DNA of 64,000 nucleotides. It comes from Geodermatophilus obscurus (GTDB lineage Bacteria > Actinomycetota > Actinomycetes > Mycobacteriales > Geodermatophilaceae). Where the stretch lies: contig NZ_FRDM01000008.1 in NCBI RefSeq assembly GCF_900143215.1, positions 1 through 64,000 of the forward strand. Direction: 5' to 3'. The position numbers and the translations under genes are program-made. This document shows, one piece after another, positions 52,738 to 64,000 of the stretch (position 1 is its first letter; each line of letters opens with the position of its first letter). The notes under the pieces are model-generated. The model ran no database searches, was not told the DNA's origin, and saw only the letters and a list, made by a program, of their open reading frames with translations.

Positions 52738-53949
52738 TCAGGCCAGCCGGGCGCCGACGACGTCCCAGATCCCGGCGGCCACGGCGTCCTTGCTGCCCTC
52801 GGGCAGCTCGGTGACCGCCCCGTCGGCGGCCAGGACGACGGCGGCGTTCTCCGCCCGGCCGAACACCCGGCCGCCGGAGACGTCGTTGACCACGAGCACG
52901 TCGCAGCCCTTGCGGGCCAGCTTGGCGCGGGCGTGGGTGAGGACGTCGGCGTCGTCGTCCCCCGTCTCGGCGGCGAACCCGACGACCAGCTGCCCGGCGG
53001 GCCGCTTGGCGACCAGCTCGACGAGGACGTCGGGGTTGCGCACCAGCGGCACCGCATCGGGCTCGGCGGCGCCGCCCTTCTTCAGCTTCGCCACGGCGAC
53101 CGACGCCGGCCGGAAGTCGGCGACCGCGGCGGCCATGACGACGACGTCGGCGTCCGCCGACTCGGCGAGCACCGCGGTCCGCAGCTCCTCGGCCGTGCCG
53201 ACCCCGACGACGCGGACGCCGAAGGGCGCCGGCAGCTCGACGTTGGCCGCGACGAGCACGACGTCGGCGCCGCGGGCGGCGGCCACCCGGGCCAGCGCCC
53301 AGCCCTGCTTGCCGGACGAGCGGTTGCCCAGGTAGCGGACCGGGTCCAGCGGCTCGCGGGTGCCCCCGGCGCTGACGACGACGCGCCGACCGGCCAGATC
53401 GGAGTCGAGGGCGGCCGGGCCCGCGGTGAGCACGACCGAGGCGAGCGCGGCGATGTCGGCGGGCTCGGGCAGCCGGCCGGGGCCGGAGTCCGGGCCGGTG
53501 AGCCGGCCGACGGCGGGCGGCAGCACGATCGCGCCGCGGCGGCGCAGCGTGGCGACGTTGTCCTGGGTGGCCGGGTGCAGCCACATCTCGGTGTGCATGG
53601 CCGGGGCGAACACCACCGGGCAGTGCGCGGTCAGCAGGGTCGCGGTGAGCAGGTCGTCGGCCCGGCCGGCGGCGGCTCGGGCGAGCAGGTCGGCGGTGGC
53701 CGGCGCGACGACGACGAGGTCGGCGGTCTGCCCGATGCGGACGTGGGCCACCTCGTCGACGTCGGTCCAGACGTCGGTGGTGACGGGGTTGCCGGACAGC
53801 GCCTCGAACGTGGCCGCACCGACGAAGTGCAGTGCGGCCGGCGTCGGGACGACGCGGACGTCGTGCCCGGACTCGGTGAACGCGCGCACCAGCAGGGCGG
53901 CCTTGTACGCGGCCACGCCCCCGGCGACGCCGAGCACGATGCGACTCAT
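52738..53949 (-). CDS. coaBC: Bifunctional phosphopantothenoylcysteine decarboxylase/synthase
   Basis: A 403-residue coenzyme A biosynthesis enzyme. The N-terminal flavin decarboxylase CoaC (1-170) has GVAGGVAAYKAALLVRAF, VAPATADLLARAAAG and PAMHTEMW with the catalytic histidine region. The C-terminal synthase CoaB (180-400) has VVVSAGGTREPLDPVRYLGNRSSGKQG near 190, AAVADFRPASVAVAKLKK near 280 and VVGFAAETGD near 325. I use the ATG at 53949 (SRIVLGVAGG), eight bases after GGAGGA; an ATG three codons upstream is an alternative. A strong hairpin lies just upstream. Confidence 0.95.
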   Translation of the reverse strand: MSRIVLGVAGGVAAYKAALLVRAFTESGHDVRVVPTPAALHFVGAATFEALSGNPVTTDVWTDVDEVAHVRIGQTADLVVVAPATADLLARAAAGRADDLLTATLLTAHCPVVFAPAMHTEMWLHPATQDNVATLRRRGAIVLPPAVGRLTGPDSGPGRLPEPADIAALASVVLTAGPAALDSDLAGRRVVVSAGGTREPLDPVRYLGNRSSGKQGWALARVAAARGADVVLVAANVELPAPFGVRVVGVGTAEELRTAVLAESADADVVVMAAAVADFRPASVAVAKLKKGGAAEPDAVPLVRNPDVLVELVAKRPAGQLVVGFAAETGDDDADVLTHARAKLARKGCDVLVVNDVSGGRVFGRAENAAVVLAADGAVTELPEGSKDAVAAGIWDVVGARLA

Positions 53950-53967
53950 GCTGTCCATCCTCCACAC

Positions 53968-54005
53968 ACGACGAGACCCCCGGCACCGGCCGAGGGTCTC
54001 GTCGT
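53968..54005. terminator. Stem-loop between rpoZ and coaBC
   Basis: ACGACGAGACCC (53968-53979) pairs perfectly with GGGTCTCGTCGT (53994-54005), with a further GCC/GGC pair in the 14-base loop. It is probably a factor-independent-type terminator for the rpoZ transcript, separating it from coaBC. Confidence 0.75.
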
Positions 54006-54043
54006 CAGCACGGGTCGGCCAGGAGCGACGCCACCGGCCGTTG

Positions 54044-54192
54044 CCCCGGTCCAGCGGCTCGCCCCGAGCTCGCGAGGGGGACCGGGCGAGAAGGACCCCG
54101 TCCTCCCCACTCTTCGTAGAAGGACCCCCTGCCCCCCACCACTCGCACGCTCGCGCGGGGCCCTGCAGGGGGCCGGGGCCCGGGACGGGGCC
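54044..54192. repeat. Covarying stem-loop repeats, locus 9 (two units, one nested)
   Basis: Unit one has arms CCCCGGTCC (54044-54052) and GGACCGGG (54080-54087). Unit two has outer arms GGACCCCGTCC (54093-54103) and GGGACGGGGCC (54182-54192). Unit two encloses a complete inner unit, GGACCCCCTGC (54122-54132) and GCAGGGGGCC (54165-54174), nearly identical to the inner element of locus 1. The set begins at the rpoZ stop codon. Confidence 0.8.
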
Positions 54193-54456
54193 TCAGTTCT
54201 CGCCGGCGGTGTGGGTCAGCAGACCCTCGTTGATCTCGCGCAGCGCGATCGAGAGCGGCTTCTCCTGCGGGGCGGTGTCGACCAGCGGGCCGACGTACTC
54301 CAGCAGGCCCTCGGAGAGCTGGCTGTAGTAGGCGTTGATCTGGCGCGCGCGCTTGGCGGCGAAGATCACCAGGCCGTACTTGCTGCTGGTGCGCTCGAGC
54401 AGCTCGTCGATCGGCGGGTTGGTGATGCCCTCGGGGGCAGGTGCGACTCCGGACAC
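54193..54456 (-). CDS. rpoZ: RNA polymerase omega subunit
   Basis: An 87-residue small polymerase subunit that helps assemble beta-prime. Features are [33 protein letters not shown], with the conserved KRARQIN near residue 35, and [16 protein letters not shown] near 65. The 12-residue N-terminal part before TNPPID is variable. The GTG at 54456 is the only start close to the family N-terminus. A GGAG-like sequence lies 11-14 bases upstream, slightly far. It is downstream of gmk with a 59-base gap, the normal actinobacterial gmk-rpoZ order. Confidence 0.94.
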   Translation of the reverse strand: MSGVAPAPEGITNPPIDELLERTSSKYGLVIFAAKRARQINAYYSQLSEGLLEYVGPLVDTAPQEKPLSIALREINEGLLTHTAGEN

Positions 54457-54515
54457 GGGCGGGCGTGCTCCTCAGCTCGTTCGGCGGGAGTGACGGGCGG
54501 CGGCGGCGGGCCCCG

Positions 54516-55127
54516 TCACTCGGGTGCGCCGCTGCTCCGGAGGGACCTGGGCGACGGCGCAGTCAGCCATCCTACCAACTCGTCGGCAGCGCGGGCGACG
54601 TCGTCGTTGACGACCACCACGTCGAACTCCCCGGCGGCGTCCAGCTCGGCCTGCGCGATCCTCAGCCGCTGCTCCTGGACCGCGGGCGACTCGGAGCCCC
54701 GACCGGCCAGCCGGCTCTCCAGCTCGGCCCAGGACGGCGGGGCCAGGAACACCAGCTGGGCGTCGGCCTCGCGGGCCCGGACCTGCCGGGCGCCCTGCAG
54801 CTCGATCTCCAGCAGCGCCGGCGCGCCGGTGGCGAGTCGCTCGCGCACCGGGGCGGCCGGCGTGCCGTAGCGGTTGCCGGCGTACTCGGCCCACTCGAGC
54901 AGGCCGTCCTCGGCGATCAACCGGTCGAACTCGGCGTCGCTGACGAAGTGGTAGTGCACCCCGTCGACCTCACCGGGCCGGCGCCGACGGGTGGTGGCCG
55001 ACACCGACACCCAGACCTCGGGGTGCCGGCGCCGGACCTCTGCCACGACCGTGCCCTTGCCGACCCCCGAGGGGCCGGAGAGCACGGTCAACCGCGCCGG
55101 GGGGCGTTCCACGGCAGCAGGAGCCAC
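54516..55127 (-). CDS. gmk: Guanylate kinase
   Basis: A 203-residue nucleotide kinase converting GMP to GDP. The P-loop [10 protein letters not shown] is near residue 20, [22 protein letters not shown] binds GMP near 45, then FLEWAEY-like [15 protein letters not shown] near 80 and [12 protein letters not shown] near 115. The start is uncertain: the GTG at 55127 gives a short leader ([11 protein letters not shown]), and a GTG at 55112 is equally near the fold. Neither has a clear ribosome-binding site. The C-terminal 15 residues are a variable extension. It sits 40 bases after mihF, as is typical for actinobacteria. Confidence 0.94.
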   Translation of the reverse strand: MAPAAVERPPARLTVLSGPSGVGKGTVVAEVRRRHPEVWVSVSATTRRRRPGEVDGVHYHFVSDAEFDRLIAEDGLLEWAEYAGNRYGTPAAPVRERLATGAPALLEIELQGARQVRAREADAQLVFLAPPSWAELESRLAGRGSESPAVQEQRLRIAQAELDAAGEFDVVVVNDDVARAADELVGWLTAPSPRSLRSSGAPE

Positions 55128-55167
55128 GCGTCGTCGTCCTCGACCTCCGGGTGCCTGGTCCTGCGGG

Positions 55168-55518
55168 TCAGCTCTCGACGGCGACCTGCTCGGCGGCGAC
55201 CTTCTCGCCGCCGAACTCCGTCTCGAGGGCCCGGCGCTGGTTGGCACCCAGACCGCGCACCCGGCGGGTCGGGGAGATCTCGAGCCGCTCCATGATCTTC
55301 GCAGCCCGCGCCTTGCCCACGCCGGGCAGGGACTCGAGCACCGCGGAGACCCGCATCTTGCCGATGACCTCGTCGGTCTCGCCCTGACGCAGGACGTCGC
55401 CGACCGTGGCGCCCTTGCTCTTGAGCCGCTCACGCAGCTCGGCTCGGGCCTTGCGCGCGGCCGCCGCCTTCTCGAGAGCCGCGGCACGCTGTTCGGGGGA
55501 CAGGTCAGGGAGGGGCAT
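55168..55518 (-). CDS. mihF: Integration host factor, actinobacterial type
   Basis: A 116-residue nucleoid-associated protein of the mycobacterial IHF type, unrelated to the alpha/beta IHF of proteobacteria. It has the N-terminal helix ([20 protein letters not shown]) followed by a helix-two-turns-helix DNA-binding fold ([35 protein letters not shown]). It is usually essential and abundant. The ATG at 55518 fits the family start. A possible promoter lies about 105-130 bases upstream (55622-55650), leaving a roughly 100-base leader with no gene. Confidence 0.95.
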   Translation of the reverse strand: MPLPDLSPEQRAAALEKAAAARKARAELRERLKSKGATVGDVLRQGETDEVIGKMRVSAVLESLPGVGKARAAKIMERLEISPTRRVRGLGANQRRALETEFGGEKVAAEQVAVES

Positions 55519-55621
55519 GGTGCGACCCAATCTGTCGTCGCCGACCATCGGTCGGCCGGCGGGGCTCTGGCTGTGTCGGGGGCAGGACTCGCTGCTGAGC
55601 CTGCTCGCCAACCTAGCTCTC

Positions 55622-55650
55622 GCTATATGTGCAGGTCACGGGGGTTCGAA
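55622..55650 (-). promoter_or_regulatory. Candidate mihF promoter in a gene-free spacer
   Basis: Minus-strand TTCGAA (55650-55645), a 17-base spacer and TATAGC (55627-55622) resemble a sigma-70-type promoter. The whole stretch 55519-55848 (330 bases) holds no gene that I can support. It contains this element and a GGTTCGAACC patch that looks like a tRNA T-arm but has no tRNA around it. Confidence 0.35.
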
Positions 55651-55848
55651 CCGTGGGTTTCACGCTATCCGTGAGCCAATCGTGACTCAGGGTCGCCAGA
55701 TGTGCTCACCCACGGTCATCCTCGCAGCTCCGCGATGGGTTCGGCTCGATCCGGTACAGGAACGCACCCCCGCCGGAGCCGCCCCGACACGCCGGTGCGA
55801 CACGCCGGATACCTCGGAAACGCGCTGGTGAGCGGCGGCTCCGGCCGA

Positions 55849-56137
55849 TCAGCAGGGGGTCGCGCTCCCCCGCCGGCCGAGCAGCCGACCTCCGACGGCA
55901 GCCAGCAGCAGGCCGCCCGCCGCGGCCAGCGCCGGTCCGGTCCGGTGGGCCGGGGTCCACACGACCGCGTCGTCGAAGGTGAGGGTCAGCGTGCTCGAGG
56001 AGGCGTCCACTGCGAGCGGCTCGTAACCGCCCCCGTACCGACCTACTCGACCCCGTCCGCGCCGGCGAACAGCACCGCACCGGCCACGAGGAGCAGCAGG
56101 CGAGCCCGGCGAGCAGCCAGGGCGCGGCACGTCTCAC
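55849..56137 (-). pseudogene. Remnant of a small membrane-protein gene after pyrF (two frameshifts)
   Basis: A GTG at 56137 overlaps the pyrF stop (GTGA) and starts VRRAAPWLLAGLA. After one missing base the hydrophobic helix continues in another frame (LLLLVAGAVLFAGADGVE) and meets a TAG. The rest (GGYEPLAVDASSSTLTLTFDDAVVW, then GPALAAAGGLLLAAVGGRLLGRR) is in the third frame up to the stop at 55849. Joined, these give a two-helix protein of about 95 residues with an outward beta-rich middle, as found at this position in relatives as I recall. As read it cannot be translated whole; sequencing error is possible. Confidence 0.65.
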
Positions 56138-57012
56138 CCGGCGAGCTCCGCGGTCCAGCGCTCCGCGGCCGCGCGCAGCCCGGCCCGGTCCGGGCCGGCG
56201 GCCAGCACGTCGCGCGACACGGTGGGGACGACGGCGGTGCCGCGGCCGAACAGCCGGCGCAGGTCGGCCGCCGAGCCGCCCTGCGCGCCCAGCCCGGGTG
56301 CGAGCACCGGGCCGCCGAGGCCGGTGAGGTCGACGTCCAGCTCGCGCAGCGTCGCCCCGACGACGACGCCGAAGGACCCGGTCGCCGGCCCGAACCGGCT
56401 CGCCACGTCCTGCACGGCGCCGAGGTCGGGCAGCGGGTCGCCGACGACCCAGTCCGGCGTGTTCCAGCCGCGCACGGTGTCGACGACGACCTGTGCGACC
56501 GACCGGCCGTCCACCACCGCGTGCTGCAGCGTGCCGGCGTCCGGGTTGGACGTGCGCGCCAGCACGAACAGCCCGCCGCCGTGCTGCCGGGCGGTGTCGA
56601 CGGCCGGCTGCAGCGAGCCGGGACCGAGGTAGGGGCTGACGGTCAGGGCGTCGGCGGCGAGCGGGTGGTCGGGGCGCAGCACGTCGGCGTAGGCGTCCAT
56701 CGTCGAGCCGATGTCGCCGCGCTTGGCGTCGAGCAGCACGAGGGCACCGGCGGCGCGGGCGTGGGCGACGCCGTCCTCCAGCACGGCCAGGCCCCGGGAG
56801 CCGTGCCGCTCGTAGAACGCCAGCTGCGGCTTGAGGACGGCGACGGTGCCGGCGAGGGCCTCGACGACGGTGTCGGTGAACCGGGCCAGGCCCTCGGGGC
56901 CGTCGGGCAGCCCCCAGCGCTCCAGCAGCGGGGCGTGCGGGTCGATGCCCACGCACAGCGGCCCGCGGGCGGCGACGGCGTCGGCGAGCCGCTGCCCGAA
57001 GGGGGCGCTCAC
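56134..57012 (-). CDS. pyrF: Orotidine 5'-phosphate decarboxylase, type 2
   Basis: A 292-residue enzyme making UMP from OMP. It is the long, type 2 form common in actinobacteria. Motifs are LCVGIDPHAPLL near residue 20, KPQLAFYERHG near 62, and the catalytic LLDAKRGDIGSTMDAYA near 95. LAPGLGAQGG near 225 and VPTVSRDVL near 255 close the phosphate site. The GTG at 57012 overlaps the pyrD stop as GTGA. It is the last intact gene of the pyrimidine operon, followed by a decayed membrane-protein gene. Confidence 0.95.
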   Translation of the reverse strand: MSAPFGQRLADAVAARGPLCVGIDPHAPLLERWGLPDGPEGLARFTDTVVEALAGTVAVLKPQLAFYERHGSRGLAVLEDGVAHARAAGALVLLDAKRGDIGSTMDAYADVLRPDHPLAADALTVSPYLGPGSLQPAVDTARQHGGGLFVLARTSNPDAGTLQHAVVDGRSVAQVVVDTVRGWNTPDWVVGDPLPDLGAVQDVASRFGPATGSFGVVVGATLRELDVDLTGLGGPVLAPGLGAQGGSAADLRRLFGRGTAVVPTVSRDVLAAGPDRAGLRAAAERWTAELAG

Positions 57013-58384
57013 CGGACCGGCTCGAGGGCGCGCGGCAGCATCTCCCCCAGCGCGGCGACGCAGTCCCGGGCGAGGAACGGGTTGGCGAATGCCCCCGACG
57101 CCGACTGCACGGCGTCGGCGCCCAGGCCGAACAGCGCCTCGAAGGACGCCGGGTCGGTGACCCCGCCCATCGCCAGGACGTCGAAGTGCCGGCCGCCGGC
57201 GTCGCGCAGGGCGACCAGCCGGCGGGTGAAGTCCAGTGCGGAGTCGCGCACCGCGACCCCCGACAGCCCGGCCAGCTCCCGCCCCGGGAACGTCGGCTCG
57301 CCGTCGCTGCGCACCACCCGGCTCTGCAGCGTGTTGATGCCGGCCACGCCGTCGACGAGCGGCGCCAGCCTCGGCACCAGCGCCGACAGCCGCGGCCCGT
57401 CGAGCCAGGACAGCTTGGCGACCAGCCCCGTCCGGTCGTCCAGCGCGCGGCGCACGCCCTCGACCACGGCGACGGTCGCGTCGGCGTCCAGGCACAGCGG
57501 CGGCTTGACGCCGGCGGCCGCGGACGCGCTGAGCGTGTTGGGGCAGGACAGGTTGAGCTCGACGACGGTCGCGCCGGCCTCCTGGGTCAGCCGCGCGGTG
57601 GCGGCGAAGTCGTCGACCAGGCCGGTCCCGTCGCCCTCCCCCATCACGCTGACCACCAGCAGCTGGTCGTCGTCGACCGCGGCGAGGGACCGCTCCAGGT
57701 CGGCCATCCACTGCTCGGGCGCCGGGGAGGGGACGCCGAAGGAGTTGACCGTGCTGACGTCCGGTGAGCCCGGCGCCACCCAGTCCCACGGGTCGGCGGT
57801 GACCTCGGCGGCCGCGCCCGGCGGCAGGCTCCGCGCCTGGCGCGCCGCGAACACCCAGTTCGGCTGGGCATTGGGCTCGTGCGCGCGGCTGCGGACGGTC
57901 TTGTAGGTCAGCACGCTGTAGCCGTTGCGCGCGAAGTGGCGGACCCACTCCTCGCCGCCGCCCAGCACGCACGCCGGCACGCCGATCGGGAAGCCGACGT
58001 CCCGGCCGAGCACCCGCCAGCGGCGGTCCCCGGCCCGCGGCCGCTCGGCCAGCCGCGGTCCCAACGGCGTCGCGAGGTTGTCGCGGTAGGAGCCCAGCAC
58101 GTCGTAGGCCGGCGTCGGCAGCCCGTGGGCGGCCAGCACCCCGCCGTGCCCGGCGAAGAACAGGACGCGGGTGAGCAGCGGCAGGTCGCCCTCGCCGGCC
58201 TCGCCCGCGGCCAGCCGCCCGGCCAGCGCGCGGGCCGCCGCGGCCAGCGCGTCGAGCTCCGGCTGCGGCGGTCGCGCGAAGCGGGTCACCCCGGCGAGGA
58301 ACGCCTCGGGCAGGCCGTCGACCAGCCCGCGGGCGACCAGCTCCTCCCGCACGGCGGCCACCGTGCTCACGGTCGGGCCTGCGC

Positions 58385-58388
<4 letters not shown>
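57009..58388 (-). CDS. pyrD: Dihydroorotate dehydrogenase-like protein, class-1-type active site
   Basis: A flavin TIM-barrel protein of 459 residues (453 if the second GTG at 58370 is used), in the pyrD position between carB and pyrF, presumably oxidising dihydroorotate to orotate. The catalytic loop reads ELNLSCPNT with cysteine 282, as in class 1 enzymes; class 2 (quinone-linked) PyrD have serine in [18 protein letters not shown] near 212 and [10 protein letters not shown] also look class 1. The first 125 residues are an unusual helical extension, and no pyrK or electron-transfer subunit is adjacent. The start overlaps carB (GTGA) within an 18-base tandem duplication. Confidence 0.82.

Positions 58389-58400
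<12 letters not shown>
58365..58400. repeat. 18-base tandem duplication across the carB-pyrD junction
   Basis: Two perfect copies of an 18-base unit (58365-58382 and 58383-58400; GCTCACGGTCGGGCCTGC) duplicate the carB stop and pyrD start context, giving pyrD two possible GTG starts six codons apart. The length keeps the frame. Confidence 0.85.
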
Positions 58401-61714
<3,314 letters not shown>

Positions 61715-61715
61715 G

Positions 61716-62882
61716 TCAGGTCTTCTCCCCCGTGCTGTGCTCCACGACGGGAGGCGGGCTGACGGCGTCCCCGCCGTCGCGGGTGGTCTCCATGAGGTCC
61801 ACGAACCGCTGGAACAGCGGCGCGGCGTCGTGCGGTCCGGCGGCGGACTCCGGGTGGAACTGCACGCTGAACGCCGGGACGTCGAGGCAGCGCAGCCCCT
61901 CGACGACGTCGTCGTTGAGGCCGACGTGGCTGACCTCGACCTGCCCGTAGGGGGTGTCGGTCGGCCGGTCCAGCGGCGCGTCGACGGCGAAGCCGTGGTT
62001 GTGGCTGGTGACCCGCACCGTGCCGCTGACCCGGTCGAGCACCGGCTGGTTCAGGCCGCGGTGGCCGAAGCGCAGCTTGTAGGTGCCCAGACCCAGCGCC
62101 CGGCCGAGGATCTGGTTGCCGAAGCAGATGCCGAACAGCGGCCGGCGGGCGTCGAGCACCCCGCGCACCGCCTCGACCGCGTAGTCGGCGGCCGCGGGGT
62201 CGCCGGGGCCGTTGGAGAGGAAGACGCCGTCGGGGCCGTGCTCCAGCAGGTCCTCCGCGGTCGCGCTCGCGGGCAGCACGTGGGTCTCCACCCCGAGCTC
62301 GGCCAGGTGCCGCGGGGTGGCGGTCTTGATGCCGAGGTCGAGCGCAGCGATGGTGAACCGCTTCTCCCCCACCGCCGGGACGACGTAGGGGTCGTTCGCG
62401 GTGACCGCGGGCGCGAGGTCCGCGCCGCTCATGCCCTCCGAGCCGCGCACCCGGGTCAGCAGCTCCTCGGCGGAGAGACCCTCGCTGCTGATGCCGGCGC
62501 GCATGGCGCCGCGCTCGCGCAGGTGGCGGGTCAGCGCGCGGGTGTCGATGCCGCTGAGGCCGACGACGCCCTGCGCGGCCAGCTCGTCGTCCAGGCTGCC
62601 GGTGGCGCGCCAGCTCGCCGGGCGGCGGGCGGGGTCGCGGACGACGAAGCCGGCCACCCACATGCGGCGGCTCTCGTCGTCCTCCTCGTTGACCCCGGTG
62701 TTGCCGATGTGCGGCGCGGTCATCACCACGATCTGACGGGCGTAGCTGGGATCGGTCAGCGTCTCCTGGTAGCCGGTCATCCCGGTGGCGAACACCGCCT
62801 CGCCCAGCGTCGTCCCGACCGCGCCGTAGGCCTCGCCGCGGAACGTGCGCCCGTCCTCCAGGACGAGGATCGCGCCGGTCAC
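61716..62882 (-). CDS. carA: Carbamoyl-phosphate synthase small (glutaminase) subunit
   Basis: A 388-residue subunit releasing ammonia from glutamine for CarB. The N-terminal CarA domain starts [17 protein letters not shown] and has [20 protein letters not shown] near 30. The class I amidotransferase domain has the triad: cysteine in [17 protein letters not shown] near residue 250, and histidine with glutamate in [13 protein letters not shown] near 335. NPGD-type LSNGPGDP is near 225. The C-terminal 20 residues are a variable tail. The GTG at 62882 fits the family start. An inverted repeat in the 97-base gap separates it from pyrC. Confidence 0.96.
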   Translation of the reverse strand: MTGAILVLEDGRTFRGEAYGAVGTTLGEAVFATGMTGYQETLTDPSYARQIVVMTAPHIGNTGVNEEDDESRRMWVAGFVVRDPARRPASWRATGSLDDELAAQGVVGLSGIDTRALTRHLRERGAMRAGISSEGLSAEELLTRVRGSEGMSGADLAPAVTANDPYVVPAVGEKRFTIAALDLGIKTATPRHLAELGVETHVLPASATAEDLLEHGPDGVFLSNGPGDPAAADYAVEAVRGVLDARRPLFGICFGNQILGRALGLGTYKLRFGHRGLNQPVLDRVSGTVRVTSHNHGFAVDAPLDRPTDTPYGQVEVSHVGLNDDVVEGLRCLDVPAFSVQFHPESAAGPHDAAPLFQRFVDLMETTRDGGDAVSPPPVVEHSTGEKT

Positions 62883-62900
62883 CGGAACACCGCCGTCCGG

Positions 62901-62962
62901 GGCGAGATCTGCACACTGGTCGCCTTCGGGGCCCTGGAGACGACGAGTGTGCAGATCTCGCC
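62901..62962. repeat. Perfect 17-base inverted repeat between pyrC and carA
   Basis: GGCGAGATCTGCACACT (62901-62917) and its exact complement AGTGTGCAGATCTCGCC (62946-62962) flank 28 bases of related sequence. It occupies most of the intergenic gap inside the pyr operon. Its sequence differs from the GGCCCC-type repeats. It could be a miniature mobile element or an internal attenuator. Confidence 0.8.
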
Positions 62963-62979
62963 GCCGGAGAGCGGTTGCC

Positions 62980-64000
62980 TCACTTCTGTGCCTTCCCGTC
63001 CAGAACGGTCGGGACGCCCCGCAGGAACGTCGCGACCACCCGGCCGGGCAGCTCCCGGCCGGCATAGGGGCTGTTGCGGCTGCGGCTGGCCAGCGCCGCG
63101 GGGTCGACGACCGCGCGCGTGCCGGGGTCCACCAGCAGCAGGTTGGCGGGCTCACCCGGTGCGAGCGGGCGGCCGTGTGCGTGCAGACCGCCGCCGTCGA
63201 GCCGGCCGATGGCGGCCGGGCGGGCCGACATGCGGTCGGCGACGCCGCGCCAGTCGAGCAGGCCGGTCTCCACCATCGTCGCGACGACCACCGACAGGGC
63301 CTGCTCCAGGCCCAGCATGCCCGGGCGGGCGCTGGCCCACTCGGTCTCCTTGTCCTCCACCGCGTGCGGCGCGTGGTCGGTGGCGACGGCGTCGATCACG
63401 CCCTCGGCCAGCCCGAGCCGGACGGCCTGCACGTCGGTGTCCGTCCGGAGCGGCGGGTTCACCTTGAAGACCGGGTCGTAGCCCTCGGCGCACTCGTCGG
63501 TGAGCAGCAGGTGGTGCGGGGTCACCTCGGCGGTGACCTGCACCCCGCGGGACTTCGCCCAGCGGAGGATCTCCACCGAGCCCGCGGTGGAGACGTGGCA
63601 GACGTGCAGCCGGGCGCCGACGTGGTCGGCGAGCAGCACGTCGCGGGCGATGATCGCCTCCTCGGCCGCGGCCGGCCAGCCGGTGAGCCCGAGGCGGGCC
63701 GAGCGGTCGCCCTCGTGCATCTGGGCGCCCACGGTCAGCCGGGGCTCCTCGGCGTGCTGGGCGACGACGCCGTCCAGCGCCTTGACGTACTCCAGCGCGC
63801 GGCGCATCAGGGCCGGGTCGGCGACGCAGTGCCCGTCGTCGGAGAAGACCCGCACCCGGGCGGCGGAGTCGGCCATCGCGCCGAGCTCGGCCAGCCGCTC
63901 ACCGGCGAGTCCGACGGTCACCGCACCGACCGGCACGACGTCCACCAGGCCGGCCTGCTGGCCGAGGCGCCACACCTGCTCGACGACGCCGGCGGTGTCG
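62980..64000 (-). CDS. pyrC: Dihydroorotase, type I (5' end beyond the window)
   Basis: At least 340 C-terminal residues of the amidohydrolase that cyclises carbamoyl aspartate. Metal and catalytic residues are visible: the histidine in [36 protein letters not shown], and the catalytic aspartate in [27 protein letters not shown] binds substrate. The closing [18 protein letters not shown] is typical of the family. The gene runs off the right edge at 64000, so about 90-100 N-terminal residues, including the first HxH, are missing. pyrB and pyrR would be expected next. Confidence 0.95.
   Translation of the reverse strand, partial: DTAGVVEQVWRLGQQAGLVDVVPVGAVTVGLAGERLAELGAMADSAARVRVFSDDGHCVADPALMRRALEYVKALDGVVAQHAEEPRLTVGAQMHEGDRSARLGLTGWPAAAEEAIIARDVLLADHVGARLHVCHVSTAGSVEILRWAKSRGVQVTAEVTPHHLLLTDECAEGYDPVFKVNPPLRTDTDVQAVRLGLAEGVIDAVATDHAPHAVEDKETEWASARPGMLGLEQALSVVVATMVETGLLDWRGVADRMSARPAAIGRLDGGGLHAHGRPLAPGEPANLLLVDPGTRAVVDPAALASRSRNSPYAGRELPGRVVATFLRGVPTVLDGKAQK

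Noticed and set aside
55632-55680. Possible tRNA 3' half (GGTTCGAACC) near mihF
   Set aside because: The T-arm loop is two bases too long, and no acceptor stem, anticodon arm or CCA can be folded on either strand.

Overview
The window is GC-rich (roughly 72-74% by eye) actinobacterial chromosome, most likely from the family Geodermatophilaceae (Blastococcus, Geodermatophilus or Modestobacter type). The evidence is the gene order pyrC-carA-carB-pyrD-pyrF-mihF-gmk-rpoZ-coaBC-metK-priA-def-fmt-rsmB, then rpe-ribD-ribE-ribBA-ribH-hisE-hisG, together with actinobacterial mIHF, a PriA without helicase motifs, DUF222/HNH, DUF5995 and YcnI proteins, many GTG starts, and frequent GTGA/ATGA stop-start overlaps. 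No rRNA, tRNA, CRISPR, IS transposase or prophage gene was found. The genus is an inference.

Region by region. 1-4.2 kb: a left edge with no recognisable gene, a LysR regulator divergent from an RhtA-like exporter, and a DUF222/HNH gene that carries two mutually compensating frameshifts. 4.3-7.6 kb: a GGDEF-EAL protein, a small alpha/beta hydrolase and an autoregulated MerR gene. 7.6-16.9 kb: a catabolic island transcribed from 14.86 kb leftward (tctB, tctA, tctC, a ThDP enzyme, PcaI-like and PcaJ-like CoA-transferase subunits, a second tctC), a divergent LysR with a clear operator, and a third tctC. 17.1-29.7 kb: malQ, an RTX-tailed secreted nuclease, small proteins, an EVE-like protein, DUF998, an Acg-like nitroreductase, a universal stress protein, a secreted protein of unknown function, an EamA transporter and an NAD(P)-binding protein. 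29.7-36.6 kb: a MurA-like enzyme fused to an XRE-type DNA-binding domain, an SDR, DUF5995, and a PucR regulator divergent from a DUF2877/AllH-like protein.

36.8-64 kb is the conserved core, nearly all on the minus strand: histidine (hisG, hisE), riboflavin (ribH, ribBA, ribE, ribD), rpe, the translation set (rsmB, fmt, def), priA, metK, coaBC, rpoZ, gmk, mihF, and the pyrimidine operon (pyrF, pyrD, carB, carA and a pyrC cut by the window end). A histidine kinase, response regulator and proline-rich membrane protein cassette (+) and a YcnI-like copper-associated protein interrupt it between rsmB and rpe.

Three patterns stand out. First, a family of about nine stem-loop repeats sits at or just after stop codons. 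Their outer arms differ between copies yet stay complementary, and at three loci one copy sits inside another. Second, a short repeat carries the Shine-Dalgarno sequence and lies just upstream of GTG codons at three places. Third, the TctCBA/ThDP enzyme/CoA-transferase operon is a coherent uptake-and-activation pathway whose substrate cannot be named from sequence. Smaller oddities are a probable CTG start for fmt, a class-1-like PyrD with no PyrK beside it, and several leaderless-type promoters.
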